From UBA4729 sp038236865 (GTDB lineage: Bacteria; Patescibacteriota; Saccharimonadia; Saccharimonadales; UBA4665), in contig JBBRZI010000037.1 in the NCBI GenBank assembly GCA_038236865.1, positions 1 through 8,511 on the forward strand: 8,511 nucleotides of DNA, in the 5' to 3' direction. Each line of letters opens with the position of its first letter. Positions within the stretch are counted from its first letter, which is position 1. Of this stretch, positions 6,549 to 8,511 are shown in pieces. A model generated the notes under the pieces. It was not told where the DNA came from and ran no database searches. It worked only from the letters and a program-made list of their open reading frames with translations. Both the position numbers and the translations under genes were made by a program.

Positions 6549-6725
6549 CTAACGCCTGCTTCTGATCAGCCACTCCTGGCGGATGCACTTGACGTCAGCT
6601 TTGATGTCGTTCAAGTTGATGTATACAGGGAGCGAGCCTTGCCGACGAGAGACCCTGTAGCGGCCCGTGAGAGTGAACCCAAATATCAAAACCAGGGTTC
6701 GTTTAGATTTTGCAAGTTCATGCAA
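6549..6725 (-). CDS. Possible small basic protein, in frame with the preceding response regulator
   Basis: This frame has no ATG. A TTG at 6725 would give about 58 residues beginning (M)HELAKSKRTLVLIFGF and ending in the segment YINLNDIKADVKCIRQEWL, IRSRR. The open frame in fact reaches back without a stop to the TAG of the response regulator at 6780, a total of 76 codons, with a proline-rich, linker-like start (PLKPISIPVPL). The sequence reads like a real protein: a hydrophobic strand, a basic GRYRVSRR stretch and a mixed helix. I recognise no family. It could be an independent small gene with a weak start, the severed C-terminal domain of the response regulator, or chance. No convincing Shine-Dalgarno precedes the TTG. 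A hairpin lies just after its stop. Confidence 0.3.
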   Translation of the reverse strand: MHELAKSKRTLVLIFGFTLTGRYRVSRRQGSLPVYINLNDIKADVKCIRQEWLIRSRR

Positions 6726-6779
6726 TTGGCCGCCACGATAGGTTGTAAGGGGTACGGGTATTGAAATGGGTTTGAGGGG

Positions 6780-7181
6780 CTACGGCTTAATGGGCAGGCT
6801 GAAGCTGAGTACGAGCGCTTGAAGATCCGAAATATCAAACGGTTTGCCTAGAAAATGGTAGGCTCCGATACCTTTGTCCTCGGCTCTGAAAATATTGTCG
6901 AGTGTATCATCGGCCGTCAGCATAATGACTTTAGTCCCGGCAAAGCTTATATCTTTATGGATGATGTCCATAAAATCGAGACCGCTTTTGTTGGGCATGT
7001 GCAGATCGAGCACGACAATATCGGGGTGAATGGCGTGCATGTGGGCAATGCCAGACGTAACATCGGCACTCTCGGTGACTTCAACCTGCAAGAAGTCTTG
7101 TTCCTCAACGGCCAGTCGGACTGCGTATCTAATATCAGCATCATCGTCGACGATGAGGATCTTGGTTGGGGGCTTAGTCAT
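6780..7181 (-). CDS. Receiver-only response regulator (second)
   Basis: 133 residues from the ATG at 7181. A single CheY-like receiver domain fills the protein: the acidic pocket is in ILIVDDD (D16 and D17 counted from the GTG at 7193), the phospho-acceptor in VLDLHMP (D63 in that count), the switch threonine in MLTADD (T93), and the lysine in LGKPF (K117). No output domain follows, so the signal must pass by protein contact or phosphorelay. A GTG at 7193 would add four residues but lies 1 nt from AGGAGC, too close. The ATG lies 13 nt from AGGAG (7199-7195), rather far. I prefer the ATG because MTKPPTKILIVDDD is a normal receiver start. It follows the first regulator by 75 bp. Its frame stays open after the TAG stop, as described for the small downstream frame. 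Confidence 0.92.
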   Translation of the reverse strand: MTKPPTKILIVDDDADIRYAVRLAVEEQDFLQVEVTESADVTSGIAHMHAIHPDIVVLDLHMPNKSGLDFMDIIHKDISFAGTKVIMLTADDTLDNIFRAEDKGIGAYHFLGKPFDISDLQALVLSFSLPIKP

Positions 7182-7194
7182 TACCGTTTGCACG

Positions 7195-7214
7195 CTCCTA
7201 GTGACCTTAGTATA
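7195..7214 (-). promoter_or_regulatory. AGGAG ribosome binding site and weak -10 box before the second regulator
   Basis: On the minus strand TATACT (7214-7209) is followed 9 nt later by AGGAG (7199-7195). No acceptable -35 box stands 17 bp upstream (TACAAG). The 75-bp gap between the two regulators could therefore contain an internal promoter, but read-through from the histidine kinase is equally possible. The ribosome site bears on the start choice: it is 1 nt before GTG 7193 and 13 nt before ATG 7181. Confidence 0.3.
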
Positions 7215-7256
7215 GCCTACTCACCGGGCTTCTTGTAGGGCTGCCCATCGCGCTAA

Positions 7257-7628
7257 CTAGTGTTGGCTGACATGTTTTGCGACGGTTGCCAATAGATGAT
7301 CCATCTGGAAAGGTTTGGAAACATAATCATCGGCGCCACACTCATGCGCAATTTGTTCAATATTTTTGGTGGCAGACACTAAAATAATCGGAATATGCTT
7401 GGTGGCGGCATTGCTCTTGAGGGATTTGCAGACATCCCGTCCGTCCATGCCGGACATCCATACATCAAGCAGTAAAAGGTCTGGCAGCGGTGCTTGCATG
7501 TTTTGGGCGACTGCCCCGTCCTCGGTCGTTTTAACGCTGTAGTCTGCTTCTTCGAGCATTATCTTGAGGGCGTCCAAGATAGCGGGGTTATCATCGGCGG
7601 CGAGGATCTTTATCTTGGCATTGCTCAT
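7257..7628 (-). CDS. Receiver-only response regulator (first)
   Basis: 123 residues, a complete CheY-like receiver. D12 and D13 form the acidic pocket (LAADDN), D55 is the phospho-acceptor (LLLDVWMSG), S85 is the switch residue (ILVSATK), and K105 is in SKPF. No DNA-binding or enzymatic output domain follows. The ATG at 7628 comes 3 nt after the TAA of the histidine kinase gene, and AAAAGG at the end of that gene, 6 nt before the ATG, serves as ribosome site. The pair is therefore translationally coupled and is almost certainly a cognate kinase-regulator pair. The receiver resembles the PilZ-free, single-domain regulators often found beside PAS kinases. Its output partner is not in view. Confidence 0.94.
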   Translation of the reverse strand: MSNAKIKILAADDNPAILDALKIMLEEADYSVKTTEDGAVAQNMQAPLPDLLLLDVWMSGMDGRDVCKSLKSNAATKHIPIILVSATKNIEQIAHECGADDYVSKPFQMDHLLATVAKHVSQH

Positions 7629-7631
7629 AAT

Positions 7632-8511
7632 TTACCTTTTGTTAACTGGGGCAGCTTGCTGCGCTTTGAGGGCTTGTTTGGTCTGTGGTATCGAAAAGCA
7701 AAAGGTTGAACCTTCGGCTTTTTTGCTTTGCACCCAGACTCGGCCTTTGTGACGCCTGATAATTTCAAAGGCGATATACAGCCCTAGCCCGAGCCCCGGG
7801 TAGGTGTTTTGGTCTGTGCCACCGACTCGGTAAAACCGTTCAAAAACGTGGGCTTGATCGTCTGTCGTTAAGCCTAATCCAAAATCCTGCACGCTGAGTG
7901 TGACATTCGCCTGATCGACGATAGTTTTGACGATAATCTTATCGGCTTGCGGTGAGTATTTGATGGCATTGGTTATGAAGTTTGTCAGTACTTGGCTCAG
8001 GCGATCCGGGTCGCCGTAGACGGTTATCGAGGGCTGCAACTCCGTGACGATTTGATGTTTTTCGGTCGTTCGCTGCAGCTCTTCGACCGTTTCATTAACC
8101 AGTCCATTAAAATCAAAATAACTTTCGTGGAACTGTATACGCCCAGCTTCGATCTTGGTCACGTCCAGCAGGTCGCCAATCAAACTTGTGAGTTTGTCGA
8201 GCTGCGAGTCCATTTTTTCGACGAGTTCCACCGATTTGTCGTCGCCGGCTTTTCGAAATCGCTGCCCCAGGATTTGGGCATAGGCCTTGACGCTGGTAAT
8301 CGGCGTTTTGAGCTCATGCGAAGCGATACTAATAAACTCGTCTTTTTGCTGTTCGAGCTGTTTTCGCTCTGTAATGTCCTCGATAGCCAACAAAATCAAC
8401 GAAGTTTTATCCGGCCCCTGCTGCAGTGTTCGGGCGTTTAAAAGCATGGTTTTTTGGCCAATGTCTTTAAAGTCGTGTTCGACCACAAAGTCTTCAATCG
8501 TGTTCTTTTCC
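7632..8511 (-). CDS. PAS-containing sensor histidine kinase (5' end outside window)
   Basis: 292 residues are visible. The frame runs off the window, and the GTG at 8486 is an internal valine because the sequence before it (EKNTIEDF) continues the same PAS domain. The visible order is: end of a PAS/PAC domain (VEHDFKDIG, TMLLNART, AIEDITERK), then a HisKA dimerisation helix with the phosphorylated histidine in SHELKTPI (about residue 65 of the fragment), then a HATPase domain. The HATPase domain has the N box NFITNAIKYSP (about 178-188), G1 DFGLGL (about 209-214), the F box FERFYR (about 223-228) and G2 GLGLGLY (about 239-245). All catalytic motifs are intact. It autophosphorylates and passes phosphate to the receiver encoded 3 bp downstream. 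No transmembrane segment is in the visible part, so the signal and location are unknown. The soluble PAS suggests sensing of redox state, a cofactor or a small ligand, which is only a guess. Confidence 0.95.
   Translation of the reverse strand, partial: EKNTIEDFVVEHDFKDIGQKTMLLNARTLQQGPDKTSLILLAIEDITERKQLEQQKDEFISIASHELKTPITSVKAYAQILGQRFRKAGDDKSVELVEKMDSQLDKLTSLIGDLLDVTKIEAGRIQFHESYFDFNGLVNETVEELQRTTEKHQIVTELQPSITVYGDPDRLSQVLTNFITNAIKYSPQADKIIVKTIVDQANVTLSVQDFGLGLTTDDQAHVFERFYRVGGTDQNTYPGLGLGLYIAFEIIRRHKGRVWVQSKKAEGSTFCFSIPQTKQALKAQQAAPVNKR

Noticed and set aside
6855..7238. Plus-strand open frame of 127 codons
   Set aside because: It is the antisense of the second response regulator, whose receiver motifs are complete on the minus strand.
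7992..8441. Plus-strand open frame of 149 codons
   Set aside because: It is the antisense of the histidine kinase, which has all catalytic boxes on the minus strand.
1..8511. Alternative genetic code (UGA or UAG read as amino acid), as in some CPR bacteria
   Set aside because: All recognisable genes are complete under the standard code and several end in TAG in the expected place. The single case of an open frame after TAG is reported separately.
1..8511. tRNA, rRNA, insertion sequences or integration sites
   Set aside because: No cloverleaf-like sequence, rRNA signature, transposase motif or flanking direct repeat was seen.

Overview
All genes in this window lie on the minus strand, so the biological order runs from high to low coordinates. 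The base composition is moderate. The set of genes (membrane-anchored Ig-like proteins with cytochrome b5-like tails, small anchored Ig-fold proteins, receiver-only response regulators) and a promoter sitting almost on a start codon resemble genomes of the Candidate Phyla Radiation, possibly Saccharibacteria. This placement is an impression from gene content and is tentative. The standard genetic code fits: the readable stops are TAA or TAG and no frame needs TGA as an amino acid.

Upstream block (8511 to about 6549): a PAS-containing sensor histidine kinase (running off the window) is tightly coupled to a receiver-only response regulator. A second receiver-only regulator follows 75 bp later. 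After that regulator's TAG stop the same frame stays open for 76 more codons and reads like a small basic protein, ending at a TAG followed at once by a short hairpin. The rest of the 348-bp gap (6432-6779) holds the promoter of the next unit.

Central block (6431 to 574): a compact operon of five genes. The first is a six-helix, two-heme transmembrane flavocytochrome of the ferric reductase/NADPH oxidase superfamily with cytosolic FAD and NAD(P) domains. Two copies of a two-gene cassette follow. Each copy is an N-terminally anchored extracellular protein made of Ig-like repeat(s) ending in a cytochrome b5-like heme domain (one Ig repeat in the first, seven in the second), then a small anchored DUF4352-like Ig-fold protein. 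The gene junctions are 45, 8, 0 and 9 bp, mostly with Shine-Dalgarno sequences lying on the upstream stop codon. My reading is a trans-membrane electron export system: NAD(P)H to FAD to two membrane hemes to extracellular b5 hemes carried on Ig stalks of two lengths. The electron acceptor is unknown.

Downstream block (573 to 1): a 168-bp spacer with a stem-loop over the last operon stop codon and a promoter-like -10 box, then the first 135 codons of an ABC-2-type ATP-binding subunit, cut off by the window edge at its signature motif.
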